NCBI RefSeq assembly: GCF_027497355.1
Contig: NZ_CP114909.1
Coordinates: forward strand, 310,001 to 374,000
DNA length: 64,000 nucleotides
Direction: 5' to 3'
Source of the DNA: Micromonospora sp. WMMA1947
Lineage (GTDB): Bacteria > Actinomycetota > Actinomycetes > Mycobacteriales > Micromonosporaceae
Position numbers and translations under genes: made by a program. This document shows, piece after piece, positions 9,339 through 18,290 of the stretch. Within the stretch, counting starts at the first letter, position 1. Each line of letters begins with the position of its first letter. The notes beneath the pieces are model-generated. The model worked only from the letters and a program-made list of their open reading frames with translations. It searched no databases and was not told the DNA's origin.

Positions 9339-10529
9339 GTGCTTTCAGCCCGCCGAGGCGCTACGACGGGCACCGCGCTGGCAGCTCTGCTGCTGGTCAC
9401 GGCGGGTTGCGGACCGGTCGCCGAACGGCAGCCGGCGGACCTGCGGGTCGGCTACGACAGCCTGGACGGCACCCTCGCGGTGTGGCCGCCGCGCGGCAGC
9501 CTGGCCCGCGACGCCGCGGCCACCGCCGCGATCACCACGGCGGTACGCGACTGGCGCTCCCCGGTGGACGACCGGGTGCACGTGCCCACCTCCGGCATCC
9601 TCTTCTCCGGTCAGGTCGCCGGTTCGGCGCTCGCGCTCGTCGCCGCCGACGTGCCCGGCGACGCCGCCTCCTGGCTGCTGCAACTCGACCGGGACGGGCA
9701 GCGCTGGCGGGTCGTCCACGCCACCGAGTACACCGACCCCGGCTACCTGGTCTACTCCGACGTGCTGCCGGTGCGGGAGCCGGCCGGCCGCCGCTACCTC
9801 ACCTCGGCCCGCGTCGAACGCCTGACCGGCCCCGACGGCAAGGTGCTCGGCGCCACCGACGGCGTCACCGACCCGGTCGCCGTACCGGACTGCCGGGCCG
9901 TCGAACTGACCGCGACGCTGCGGCCCACGCCGTCGCTGCCGCGCGGCCGGGCCGCGGACCGCGTCCTCGACCTGGGTACGGCCACCGAAGCGCCCCGCTA
10001 CCCCCTGGTACGCGACGAGACGGGCGCCGGGAAGCGCGCGCTGACCGGATTGGACACCTGCGTGCTCGCCGGTGAGCGGGGCCCGTTCGGCAGCGTGCCG
10101 CGCCGCATCGGCGACCGCGAGGCGCCCCGCTCCGCGCCGGAGTCCTGGCCGATGGCGAAGATCGCGACGCGTTCGCTCGGCTCGGTGGCTCTCGGTGAGG
10201 GCGAGCCGGGCGAGTTGGAGCAGCTCAGCTGGGAGACCCCGGGCGGCACGATGACCGCCGTGGTCTACCGGCCCGCCGACGGCGGCACTCCGGTGGCGTC
10301 CCCCGCCGACCGGTCCACCACGCTCCAGGCGTACCACCTGCCGATGCCGGGCCGGCCGCTGGCGGTGCTGTCCTGGCGTACCCGGGACGCGTCGTTCTCC
10401 GCCCCGCCCGGCACGACCCGCCTGGTGGACCGTCCCGGCCTGGTGGTGGTCGAGCACACCGACCAGAGGCAGACGTTCAGCCTGGCCGGCACCGAAAAAA
10501 CCTGGTACCGCTCCCTCCCCACCCCCTGA
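9339..10529 (+). CDS. Putative lipoprotein of unknown function
   Basis: 396 aa from GTG at 9339, preceded by a GAGGGG ribosome binding site. The N-terminus has RR, a hydrophobic run and VTAGC with the lipidation Cys at residue 24; Thr at -3 of the lipobox is less usual than Leu. The rest is soluble and would sit outside the membrane, with motifs such as WLLQLDRDGQRW and a second half starting near residue 190. No family recognised. The gene is divergent from the GT-C-like genes and ends in a repeat-rich intergenic stretch. Could be a cell-surface sensor or binding protein; this is a guess from its location only. Confidence 0.7.
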   Translation: MLSARRGATTGTALAALLLVTAGCGPVAERQPADLRVGYDSLDGTLAVWPPRGSLARDAAATAAITTAVRDWRSPVDDRVHVPTSGILFSGQVAGSALALVAADVPGDAASWLLQLDRDGQRWRVVHATEYTDPGYLVYSDVLPVREPAGRRYLTSARVERLTGPDGKVLGATDGVTDPVAVPDCRAVELTATLRPTPSLPRGRAADRVLDLGTATEAPRYPLVRDETGAGKRALTGLDTCVLAGERGPFGSVPRRIGDREAPRSAPESWPMAKIATRSLGSVALGEGEPGELEQLSWETPGGTMTAVVYRPADGGTPVASPADRSTTLQAYHLPMPGRPLAVLSWRTRDASFSAPPGTTRLVDRPGLVVVEHTDQRQTFSLAGTEKTWYRSLPTP

Positions 10530-10555
10530 TCGGCCCCCCGTGGTCGGCCTACCCC

Positions 10556-10616
10556 GTCGATCATGAACTTGACGGCGACAAACCGGACACAATCCCCGGC
10601 CAACCTCATGATCACC
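10556..10616. repeat. Intergenic inverted repeat, family D copy 1
   Basis: Imperfect inverted repeat with arms GATCATGAACTTGACGG and a degenerate partner CCAACCTCATGATCA. The same arms recur at 50138-50199. It lies between convergent genes, so it may also act as a bidirectional terminator. Confidence 0.65.
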
Positions 10617-10628
10617 CCACCGCCCTGG

Positions 10629-10687
10629 TGATCAAGGAGTTTGTGTCACCCGGGCGGCCGCTCGCGCACCCGAACTCCTTGGTCAAC
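10629..10687. repeat. Intergenic inverted repeat, family C copy 1
   Basis: Arms TGATCAAGGAGTTTG and CGAACTCCTTGGTCAAC flank a GC-rich loop. The second copy in the window is at 61047-61107. Confidence 0.7.
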
Positions 10688-10712
10688 AGGGACAGGCCCG
10701 CCCCAGCCCCGG

Positions 10713-10781
10713 CGATCTTGCAGTTGGGGCCCCTTGGATAGGGACGAAACGGGCAAGTTGGGGGCGGGAAGTGCAAGATCG
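10713..10781. repeat. Intergenic inverted repeat, family B copy 1
   Basis: Outer arms CGATCTTGCA and GTGCAAGATCG. Related to the copy at 11341-11410; the two bracket a single acetyltransferase gene in the same orientation. Confidence 0.7.
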
Positions 10782-10806
10782 GCGGGGCCGGGAGGGCTGG
10801 GCCGCG

Positions 10807-11313
10807 CTACGGGTGGAGTAGGCGCATGCCCAGGTAGCGGGTTTGGGCTGGGCCGGGGCGGGACGTGCCGTCGGGGCGCCAACCGTGGCGGGTGTAGAAC
10901 GCGCGGGCCCGGGTGTTGCGCTCCCACACCTCCAGTACGCCCAGCGCCAGCCCTTCGTCCTGAAGGTGACGCACGAACAGCGCGTGCAGCGCACTTCCCA
11001 CGCCCCGCCCCCACACGTCCGGGTCGACGTGGATCTGGTAGAGCTGTGCCGTCGTCCGCGGGTCCAGATCGGGCGAGTGCGGGGGCCCCATGGCCAGCAC
11101 GCCGGCCACGTCACCGTCCACGATGGCGACTCGCACCCGCTTGTGCGCCGAGATGATCGCCACCGTCCAGCCCTCCCGCTGCTCCCGAGCCAGCTCCGGA
11201 GTGATGATCTCCCCGACCGGCAGCCCGCCGGCCCCGTAGTAGGCGACCCGCGCCCGGCTGTGCACCTCGACGATCCCCGAGAGATCCCCCGGCCCCGCCT
11301 CTCGTATCTCCAC
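10807..11313 (-). CDS. GNAT-family N-acetyltransferase
   Basis: 168 aa from GTG at 11313, which has a GGGAGGGA ribosome binding site 3-5 nt upstream; a TTG at 11334 would add seven residues. The acetyl-CoA P-loop motif is visible as VWGRGVGSALH, followed by the family's C-terminal strand (LEVWERNTRARAFYTRHGW). GNAT enzymes move an acetyl group from acetyl-CoA to an amine; the substrate cannot be told. Flanked on both sides by copies of the family B inverted repeat, which isolates it from dxs upstream. Confident on family only. Confidence 0.85.
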   Translation of the reverse strand: MEIREAGPGDLSGIVEVHSRARVAYYGAGGLPVGEIITPELAREQREGWTVAIISAHKRVRVAIVDGDVAGVLAMGPPHSPDLDPRTTAQLYQIHVDPDVWGRGVGSALHALFVRHLQDEGLALGVLEVWERNTRARAFYTRHGWRPDGTSRPGPAQTRYLGMRLLHP

Positions 11314-11340
11314 GAGTCCCTCCCTACACGTCAAGCCCCG

Positions 11341-11410
11341 CGATCTTGCGATTGCGGCCCTCCCAGATCGGGCGAAGCCGACATCAGGAGGGCCGCAAGT
11401 GCAAGATCGA
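11341..11410. repeat. Intergenic inverted repeat, family B copy 2
   Basis: Long near-perfect hairpin: left arm CGATCTTGC plus TTGCGGCCCTCC, right arm GGAGGGCCGCAA plus GCAAGATCG. Lies between the dxs stop and the acetyltransferase start, and would terminate dxs transcripts. Confidence 0.75.
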
Positions 11411-11435
11411 CGCGCAGACCGGGCGACGAGCGGGG

Positions 11436-13379
11436 TCAGCTCTGGGCTCGGGCTCCGTTGGCGGCCGGGTCGACCGGGGCGGCGTCCAGGCCGGAGATCC
11501 AGCCGGTGACGTCGCGCGCCACGTCCTGCGCGGTCAGCCGCAGGTCGGCCAGGATCTGCGCGCGGCTGCCGTGCGGGTGCCAGTCGGCCGGTACGCCCAT
11601 GTCCTTGACCGGTACGCGGACGTCCGCGTCGCGCATCGCCTGGGCCAGCGCGGAGCCGACGCCGCCGATGCGTACGCCGTCCTCGACGGTGACCACGAGC
11701 CGGTGCGTGGATGCCAGCTCGACCAGTTCGGCCGGCACCGGGCGCACCCAGCGCGGGTCGACCACAGTCACGCCGTACCCCTGCTCGGCGACGCGGGCCG
11801 CGACCTCCACACCGAGGCCGGCGAACGAGCCGACCGCGACGAGCAGCACGTCGGTACGCGCCGACTCGGTCAGCACGTCGACCGGGCCGACCCGGCGTAC
11901 GGCCGGCAGGTCGGCGGCGACGGTGCCGGTCGGGAAGCGCAGGATGGTCGGGCCGTCGTCCACGGCGACCGCCTCGCGCAGCTCCTCGCGCAGCGTGGCC
12001 GAGTCACGGGGCGCGGCGATCCGCAGGCCGGGCACCACGCCGAACACGGACATGTCCCAGATGCCGTAGTGGCTGGGCCCGTCCGGGCCGGTGATGCCGG
12101 CGCGGTCCAGCACGAACGTGACGGGCAGCTTGTGCATCGCCACGTCCAGCAGGACCTGGTCGAACGCGCGGTTGAGGAACGTGGCGTAGACCGCGACGAC
12201 CGGGTGCAGGCCACCCATGGCCAGGCCGGCGGCCGAGGTGGCGGCGTGCTGCTCGGCGATGCCCACGTCGTACACCCGCTCGGGGTACTTGCGGGCCAGC
12301 GTGGCGATGCCGGTGGGCTCGGCCATGGCGGCGGTGATGCCGACCACGTCGGGGCGCTCGTCGGCGATCGCGACCAGCTCGTCGGCGAAGACGTTCGTCC
12401 ACTTCACCGACGGCACGGCGAGCAGCTTGCCGGTCTCGGCGTCGAACGCGCCGGGGCCGTGCAGGCAGTCGGCCTCGTCGTCCTCGGCGGGGCGGTAGCC
12501 GTAGCCCTTGCGGGTGACCGCGTGCACGATCACCGGGCCGCCGAAGTTCTTCGCCGCGCGCAGCGCCGCCTCGACAGCCGGTACGTCGTGGCCGTCGACC
12601 GGGCCGACGTACTTGATGCCCAGGTCCTCGAACATGGCCTGCGGGGCGACCGCGTCCTTGATGCCCTTCTTGACCGCGTGCAGCACCTCGTACATCGGCT
12701 TGCCGACGAACGGGGTGTTGCCGAGCGCGTCCTTGACCGTGTCGAGCACCTTCTCGTAGCCGGGGTTGAGCCGCAGCGACGACAGGTGGTCGGCGAGGCC
12801 GCCGATGGTCGGCGAGTAGGACCGGCCGTTGTCGTTGACCACGATCACCAGCGGGTTGCCGGCGGTGGCGATGTTGTTCAGCGCCTCCCAGCACATGCCG
12901 CCGGTGAGCGCGCCGTCGCCGACCACGGCCACCACGGAGCGCTTCTCGCCGCGCAGCGCGTACGCCTTGGCGAGCCCGTCGGCGTACGACAGGGCGGTGG
13001 AGGCGTGCGAGTTCTCGATCAGGTCGTGCTCGCTCTCCGCCTGGCTGGGGTAGCCGGAGAGGCCGCCGCGCTGGCGGAGCTTGTCGAAGCCCTCCTGCCG
13101 GCCGGTGAGGATCTTGTGCACGTACGCCTGGTGGCCGGTGTCGAAGAGCAGCCGGTCGCGCGGGGAGTCGAAGACCCGGTGCATCGCCAGGGTCAGCTCG
13201 ACCACACCGAGGTTGGGGCCGACGTGGCCGCCGGTGCGGGAGACCTTGGCGATCAGGAAGTCACGGATCTCGGCGGCGAGGATGTCCAGCTGCTCGGCGG
13301 TCATCCGCTTCACGTCCTGCGGGCCGTGGACGGTGCCCAGCAGCCGACCGTGGTTGGCCGTGCCCTCTTCAACACTCAT
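11436..13379 (-). CDS. dxs: 1-deoxy-D-xylulose-5-phosphate synthase
   Basis: 647 aa, ATG at 13379. Cytoplasmic thiamine-diphosphate enzyme that condenses pyruvate and glyceraldehyde 3-phosphate, the first step of the MEP isoprenoid pathway, and also feeds thiamine and pyridoxal synthesis. The N-terminal TPP/Mg2+ motif [16 protein letters not shown], the [12 protein letters not shown] segment and the middle-domain [12 protein letters not shown] region are all present, and length matches the family. It stands apart from anmK by 58 bp and ends before a strong hairpin. The strongest enzyme assignment of the left half of the window. Confidence 0.98.
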   Translation of the reverse strand: MSVEEGTANHGRLLGTVHGPQDVKRMTAEQLDILAAEIRDFLIAKVSRTGGHVGPNLGVVELTLAMHRVFDSPRDRLLFDTGHQAYVHKILTGRQEGFDKLRQRGGLSGYPSQAESEHDLIENSHASTALSYADGLAKAYALRGEKRSVVAVVGDGALTGGMCWEALNNIATAGNPLVIVVNDNGRSYSPTIGGLADHLSSLRLNPGYEKVLDTVKDALGNTPFVGKPMYEVLHAVKKGIKDAVAPQAMFEDLGIKYVGPVDGHDVPAVEAALRAAKNFGGPVIVHAVTRKGYGYRPAEDDEADCLHGPGAFDAETGKLLAVPSVKWTNVFADELVAIADERPDVVGITAAMAEPTGIATLARKYPERVYDVGIAEQHAATSAAGLAMGGLHPVVAVYATFLNRAFDQVLLDVAMHKLPVTFVLDRAGITGPDGPSHYGIWDMSVFGVVPGLRIAAPRDSATLREELREAVAVDDGPTILRFPTGTVAADLPAVRRVGPVDVLTESARTDVLLVAVGSFAGLGVEVAARVAEQGYGVTVVDPRWVRPVPAELVELASTHRLVVTVEDGVRIGGVGSALAQAMRDADVRVPVKDMGVPADWHPHGSRAQILADLRLTAQDVARDVTGWISGLDAAPVDPAANGARAQS

Positions 13380-13437
13380 GACCGGAGAGTCTATCGGCCG
13401 TGCGACAGTCCGCAGCCCGGCCGTGCATCGACCCGGG

Positions 13438-14631
13438 TCAGGCGTCGACCACCAGCCGGCGGGGCGCGGGTGGGCGGGGCGCGGTGACGGACGGGCCCGC
13501 CGGGGTCCAGGAGCCGAGCACGGCGGCCCGGGACGCCCCGGTCACCGACGGCACCGCGCCTGGTAGCCCGTGCCAGGACAGCCAGCCGAGCAGCGCGAAC
13601 GCGTACGCCTCCTTGGCCTGGGCCGGGACGCCCAGCTCGTCGGTGGTCCGCAGCCGCCAGCGCCCCTCCCCGAGCGCCGCCAGCCGCGCCCGGAGTGTGG
13701 GATTGCGCACTCCCCCGCCGGCGACCACCACCTCGGTGACCCGGTGCCGGTCGCAGGCGTCCGCCACCGTGCGGGCGGTCAGCTCGGTGAGCGTGGCCAG
13801 CACGTCGTCGGCGGCCACCGGCTCGCCGGTCGCGTCCAGCGCGGCGTCCAGGTAGCCGCCGTGGAACAGCTCCTTTCCTGTCGACTTGGGTGGCGGCGCG
13901 GCGTAGTACGGCTCGGCGAGCAGCCGGGCCAGCAGCCCTTCGTGCACCCGGCCGGCCGCGGCACGTGCCCCGTCGACGTCGCACGGCCGGTCCAGGAAGC
14001 GCCGGGCGGCGGCGTCCAGCAGCGCGTTGGCCGGGCCCACGTCGTACCCGAGGACGGGCGCGCCGGGCGCGACCACGGTGAGGTTCGCGATCCCGCCGAG
14101 GTTCAACGCGGCCCGCGCGCCGGTGCCGGCCGGGCCCCGCGCTGCGCGCGGGGAGGAGGCCGGGTCGAGCAGCAGCGCGTCGAACGCCGGGACGAGCGGC
14201 GCGCCCTGGCCGCCGGCCGCGACGTCCGCCGAGCGCAGGTCGTGCAGCACCGGTACGCCCACCCGGGCGGCCACCCGGGCCGGCGCGCCGAGCTGGAGCG
14301 TGCCGCGCACCCGGCCGTCCTCGACCCAGTGGAAGACCGTCTGCCCGGGCGACACGACCGCGTCGACGGCGCCTCCGGCCAGCTCGACGCCGGCCGCCGC
14401 CGCCTCGGCGAACACCTCGCCGAGCCGGTTGTCCAGCCGGCAGACCGCCTCGATCGTGGTGGCCGCCGGGGGTAGCAGCGCGCCGATCTCGGCCCGCAGG
14501 TCGTCCGGGTACGCGAGTTCGCGGTGCCCGAGCGGCCGCAGGCGCAGCGTGTCCCCGTCGGCGGTGAACTCGGCCGCCACCACGTCCACCCCGTCGTACG
14601 ACGTGCCAGACATCAACCCGACGATGCGCAA
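13438..14631 (-). CDS. anmK: Anhydro-N-acetylmuramic acid kinase
   Basis: 397 aa. AnmK phosphorylates and opens 1,6-anhydro-N-acetylmuramic acid released by lytic transglycosylases, recycling peptidoglycan sugar to MurNAc-6-phosphate. The signature [11 protein letters not shown] sits at residues 6-16, and later [10 protein letters not shown] and [10 protein letters not shown] match the family. The start that gives the normal N-terminus is TTG at 14631: it lies at the edge of a GGGCCC repeat (14630-14681), whose AAGAAGGGG sits 7 nt upstream and would serve as ribosome binding site. No other start gives the signature. Confidence 0.93.
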   Translation of the reverse strand: MRIVGLMSGTSYDGVDVVAAEFTADGDTLRLRPLGHRELAYPDDLRAEIGALLPPAATTIEAVCRLDNRLGEVFAEAAAAGVELAGGAVDAVVSPGQTVFHWVEDGRVRGTLQLGAPARVAARVGVPVLHDLRSADVAAGGQGAPLVPAFDALLLDPASSPRAARGPAGTGARAALNLGGIANLTVVAPGAPVLGYDVGPANALLDAAARRFLDRPCDVDGARAAAGRVHEGLLARLLAEPYYAAPPPKSTGKELFHGGYLDAALDATGEPVAADDVLATLTELTARTVADACDRHRVTEVVVAGGGVRNPTLRARLAALGEGRWRLRTTDELGVPAQAKEAYAFALLGWLSWHGLPGAVPSVTGASRAAVLGSWTPAGPSVTAPRPPAPRRLVVDA

Positions 14632-14681
14632 GGAAGGGCCCCTTCTTAACGGATCCGGTAGTAAAAGGGCCCCTTGTTAAC
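14630..14681 (-). repeat. GGGCCC double-palindrome repeat, family A copy 1
   Basis: Read on the minus strand: GTTAACAAGGGGCCCTT, spacer containing CTACCGGATCC, then GTTAAGAAGGGGCCCTTCCTTG. Same design as copies at 28371-28425 and 42982-43036. Its end supplies the TTG start and probably the ribosome binding site of anmK. Confidence 0.8.
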
Positions 14682-14728
14682 GCGGGGGCCGGGGATGCGC
14701 GAGGCACGCCGCGAGGGCGGGGACAGGG

Positions 14729-16084
14729 TCAACGCGCGGGCGGCAGGAACAGGCCCACCAGCTCCACGTGCTGGGTCATCGGGAACAGGTCGTACCCGCG
14801 CAGCTCGGTCAGCCGCCACCCCGCGTCGGTGAACGTCCGCACGTCCCGGGCGAAGGCGGCCGGGTCGCAGGCCACGTAGGCGACGGCGCGCGGCCCGGCG
14901 GCCACCACAGCGCGCACCACTGGCGCGCCCGCGCCGGAGCGCGGCGGATCGAGCACCACCAGGTCGACCGGTCCGGTGATCCGGCGCCGGGCCAGCGCGG
15001 TCTCCACCCGCGCCGCGACCGCCTCGACGCCGCGCAGGTCGGCCAGGTTCTCCCGGGCCGCGGCGACGCCGTCCGGCGCCGACTCGACGAGCGTCACCCG
15101 GGCCCCGGCGACCCGTTCCGCGAGCGCGGCGGCGAACAGTCCCGCCCCGCCGTACAGATCCCAGGCCGTCTCGCCGGGCCGCGGCTCGAGCAGGTCGAGG
15201 ACCGCGCCGGTCAGCGCGTCCGCCGCCGCCGGGTGCACCTGCCAGAACCCGGAGGCGGGCAGCGTGAAGGACCGCCCGGCCGCCGTCTCCCGGACCCGCT
15301 CCGGCCCGCTCACCGTCCTCGGAACCCCATCGGTGTACGCGACCACGGCGACGTCCCCGCCGGTGCTGGCGACCGTCTCCACCGCGTCGGCGTCCGGCCA
15401 GCGGGCACCGGTGGGCGGGAGCACTGGCAGCTCCTGGATCGCCGGGTGCGCGATCAGGCACCGCTCGATCGGCACCACCTCGTGCGAGCGGTGCTTGAGC
15501 AGCCCGGCCCGGCCGGCCGCGTCGACCGCGTAGCGGACCCGGGAACGCCAGCCCAGCGGTCCGCCGGGCAGCGCCTCGACGCGTACGCCGAGCGCGTCCA
15601 CCTGTGCGGCGGTGAGGCCGCCCAGCCGGGTGAGCTGTTCGCGCACCACTGCGAGCTTCCAGTCGAGCTGGGCGGCCGGGGCGACGTGCTGGAGGTCGCA
15701 GCCGCCGCACGCGCCGGGCCGGGCGTACGGGCACGGCGGCCTCACCCGGTCCGGCGAGGCGTCCAGGATCTCCACCGCGTCGGCGCGGGCGAAGCCCCGG
15801 TGCAGCTCGGTCACCTCGGCCACCACCCGCTCGCCGGGCAGCGCGTGCCGGACGAAGACCACCTGCCCGCCGACCCGGGCCACGCAGTGCCCGCCCGGCG
15901 CGATCGCGTCGACGGTCAGCTCGACCCGCTCGGCCTCCTCCAGCCCGGGCCGGTCCGCCGACGCAGGACCGGGGCGCTCCCCCGACGCGGGACCAGAGCG
16001 CTCCGCCGACGCGGCACCGGGACGCTCGGCCGACGCGGGGCCGGGCCGCGAGGTCACTCGACCGGGACGCTTATCGGCGCTCAC
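14729..16084 (-). CDS. TrmA/RlmD-type class I SAM-dependent RNA (uracil-5) methyltransferase
   Basis: 451 aa from GTG at 16084, overlapping the transporter stop by four bases (GTGA) with AAAGGAGGAG just upstream. After a repetitive tail (residues 12-47) comes a TRAM-like domain (about 50-105), an iron-sulfur Cys motif in CPYARPGACGGC, then the Rossmann methyltransferase with DLYGGAGLFA, VVLDPPRSGAG and the catalytic-Cys motif VACDP. These enzymes methylate C5 of uridine in tRNA or rRNA. Which RNA is the target cannot be told; actinobacterial homologues are usually left as TrmA-like. Confidence 0.88.
   Translation of the reverse strand: MSADKRPGRVTSRPGPASAERPGAASAERSGPASGERPGPASADRPGLEEAERVELTVDAIAPGGHCVARVGGQVVFVRHALPGERVVAEVTELHRGFARADAVEILDASPDRVRPPCPYARPGACGGCDLQHVAPAAQLDWKLAVVREQLTRLGGLTAAQVDALGVRVEALPGGPLGWRSRVRYAVDAAGRAGLLKHRSHEVVPIERCLIAHPAIQELPVLPPTGARWPDADAVETVASTGGDVAVVAYTDGVPRTVSGPERVRETAAGRSFTLPASGFWQVHPAAADALTGAVLDLLEPRPGETAWDLYGGAGLFAAALAERVAGARVTLVESAPDGVAAARENLADLRGVEAVAARVETALARRRITGPVDLVVLDPPRSGAGAPVVRAVVAAGPRAVAYVACDPAAFARDVRTFTDAGWRLTELRGYDLFPMTQHVELVGLFLPPAR
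15944..16051 (-). repeat. 24-bp in-frame tandem repeat encoding ERPGPASA-like octapeptides
   Basis: Residues 12-47 of the RNA methyltransferase consist of four full octapeptides of the type [E/S]R[P/S]G[P/A]AS[A/G] and a partial fifth. The DNA repeats with a 24-bp period. Confidence 0.8.
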
Positions 16085-18132
16085 GAGCGCTCCTCCCTTT
16101 CCCCGGAGGGCGTGGACGTCACCGGCGGCGGCAGCGTGCTCTGCGGCGCGACCCGGGGGCCGCGCGCCGGGCCGCGGCTCAGCGTGGCGTCCAGCCGGTC
16201 CAGGTTCTTGCTGGCGGTGGAGGCGAGCTGCCAGGGCACGCTGGTCACCATCACGCCCGGCTCGAACAGCAGCCGGCCCTTGAGCCGCAGCGCGCTCTGG
16301 TTGTGCAGCAGGTTCTCCCACCAGCGCCCCACCACGTACTCGGGAATGAAGACGGTGACCACGTCGCGGGGCGACTCCCGGCGCACCGACGCGACGAAGT
16401 TGAGGATCGGCCGGGTGATCTCCCGGTACGGGGAGTCGATCACGGTGAGCGGCACCGGCAGTTCCCGGCGCTCCCAGTCGGCCTGGAGGTCGCGGGTGTC
16501 CTGCTCGTCCACGTTCACGGTGACCGCGGTGAGCGTGTCCGGCCGGGTGGCCCGGGCGTACGCGACGGCCCGCAGCGTCGGCTTGTGCAGCTTGCTGACC
16601 AGCACGATGGCGTGGTTGCGGGCGGGCAGCACGCCCCGCTGCTCGGTCGGCTCCAGTTCCTCGGCGATCCGGTCGTAGTGCCGGCGGATGCCGAGCATCA
16701 CCACGTACATCATCGCCATCGCGACGATCGCGATCCACGCGCCGAGCAGGAACTTGGTGGCCAGCACGATGATCAGCACCACGCCGGTCATGACCATGCC
16801 GAACGTGTTGATCGCCCGGGAGCGGACCATCCGCCGGCGCGCCTCCGGGTCGCGCTCACGGCGCAGGTGCCGGTTCCAGTGCCGGATCATGCCGGCCTGG
16901 GAGAGCGTGAACGAGACGAACACCCCGACGATGTAGAGCTGGATGAGCTTGGTCACCTCGGCCTGGAAGCCGATGATCAGCACCACCGCGAAGACGGCCA
17001 GGAAGAGGATGCCGTTGGAGAACGCCAGCCGGTCGCCGCGGGTGTGCAGCTGGCGCGGCAGGTAGCGGTCCTGCGCGAGGATCGAGCCGAGCACCGGGAA
17101 GCCGTTGAAGGCGGTGTTGGCGGCCAGGAACAGGATCAGCGCGGTCATCCCGGCGACCACGTAGAGCAGCACCGAGCCGCCGCCGAACACGGTCTCCCCG
17201 AGTTGCACGGTCACCGTCTTCTGCACGTAGTCGGCCGGGCCGGAGATGATCTGCGTCCTCGGGTCCTCGACGAACTGCAGGCCGGTGAGCCGGGACAGCC
17301 AGATGATGCCGACGAGCATGGTGACCGCGATGCCGCCGAGCAACAGCAGCGTGGTGGCCGCGTTCTTCGACTTCGGGCTCTTGAACGCCGGTACGCCGTT
17401 GGAGATCGCCTCCACGCCGGTGAGCGCCGCGCAGCCCGAGGAGAACGTCCGCAGCAGCAGGAACACCAGCGCGAACCCGGTGACGCTGTGCTCGGCCTGG
17501 ATCTCCAGGCCGGCGCTCGGCGCGCGCAGGTCGTCGCCGAGCACGAAGACGCGGACCAGGCCGGTCAGCAGCATGCCGCCGATGACGATCACGAAGCCGT
17601 ACGTGGGGATGGCGAAGGCGGTGCCGGACTCGCGCAGGCCGCGCAGGTTGATCGCGGTGAGCAGCACCACCGCGCTGACCGCGATGAGCACCTTGTGGGT
17701 GGCCACGAACGGCACCACCGAGCCGAGGTTGGCCACGCCCGAGGAGACCGAGACGGCGACCGTGAGCACGTAGTCGACGAGCAGCGCGCTCGCCACCGCG
17801 AGGCCGGCCTTGGGACCGAGGTTGACGGTGGCCACCTCGTAGTCGCCGCCGCCGGAGGGGTAGGCGTGCACGTTCTGCCGGTAGCTCGCCACCACCGTCA
17901 GCATGACCACGACGACCGCGAGCGCGACCCACGGGGAGAAGAAGAACGCCGAGGCGCCGGCGATGGACAGCGTCAGAAGGATCTCGTCCGGGGCGTACGC
18001 CACGCTGGAGAGCGCATCCGAGGCGAAGACCGGCAGCGCGATGCGCTTCGGCAGCAGGGTGTGCTGGAGGCGGTCGGACCGGAACGGTCGACCGAGGAGG
18101 AGTCGCTTCAGCAGCGAGGTGGGTCGGGCCAC
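16081..18132 (-). CDS. APC-superfamily permease, KimA-like potassium importer
   Basis: 683 aa from GTG at 18132 (VARPTSLLK); GTG at 18153 would add seven residues. About twelve transmembrane helices cover residues 45-480, with the APC-type SSVAYAPDEIL segment in the first, followed by a cytoplasmic C-terminal domain of about 180 residues. KimA proteins import K+ with protons and carry such a C-terminal domain. Two TrkA-type nucleotide-binding proteins lie immediately divergent, which supports a potassium role. A TACGCT hexamer 8 nt upstream suggests a leaderless message. Amino-acid transport remains the alternative. Confidence 0.8.
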   Translation of the reverse strand: MARPTSLLKRLLLGRPFRSDRLQHTLLPKRIALPVFASDALSSVAYAPDEILLTLSIAGASAFFFSPWVALAVVVVMLTVVASYRQNVHAYPSGGGDYEVATVNLGPKAGLAVASALLVDYVLTVAVSVSSGVANLGSVVPFVATHKVLIAVSAVVLLTAINLRGLRESGTAFAIPTYGFVIVIGGMLLTGLVRVFVLGDDLRAPSAGLEIQAEHSVTGFALVFLLLRTFSSGCAALTGVEAISNGVPAFKSPKSKNAATTLLLLGGIAVTMLVGIIWLSRLTGLQFVEDPRTQIISGPADYVQKTVTVQLGETVFGGGSVLLYVVAGMTALILFLAANTAFNGFPVLGSILAQDRYLPRQLHTRGDRLAFSNGILFLAVFAVVLIIGFQAEVTKLIQLYIVGVFVSFTLSQAGMIRHWNRHLRRERDPEARRRMVRSRAINTFGMVMTGVVLIIVLATKFLLGAWIAIVAMAMMYVVMLGIRRHYDRIAEELEPTEQRGVLPARNHAIVLVSKLHKPTLRAVAYARATRPDTLTAVTVNVDEQDTRDLQADWERRELPVPLTVIDSPYREITRPILNFVASVRRESPRDVVTVFIPEYVVGRWWENLLHNQSALRLKGRLLFEPGVMVTSVPWQLASTASKNLDRLDATLSRGPARGPRVAPQSTLPPPVTSTPSGEREERS

Positions 18133-18140
18133 AACCGCCA

Positions 18141-18146
18141 AGCGTA
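18141..18146 (-). promoter_or_regulatory. -10-like hexamer TACGCT for a leaderless transcript
   Basis: Lies 8 nt before the GTG at 18132 on the minus strand; no ribosome binding site intervenes. Supports the shorter start of the permease. Confidence 0.35.
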
Positions 18147-18290
18147 CGACCACCGGGTCCGGGGCGCGGGGGTGGTCGATCTCCGCCGTCGAAGGCCGCG
18201 CGGTACGGTTCGGTCCCCCGTCCGGCGGGGGGACGTGGCAGGCTCGCAGGCGACGGCTCGGCGGGCGGCGCCGTGGGAGGAGCGGACACC

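Noticed and set aside
3621..10529. Left cluster as a secondary-metabolite biosynthetic cluster
   Set aside because: No synthase, tailoring enzyme or resistance gene; content is membrane and lipoproteins.
10530..11435. CRISPR array or transposon ends
   Set aside because: The repeats are different inverted-repeat families with no regular spacers, and no transposase gene is present.
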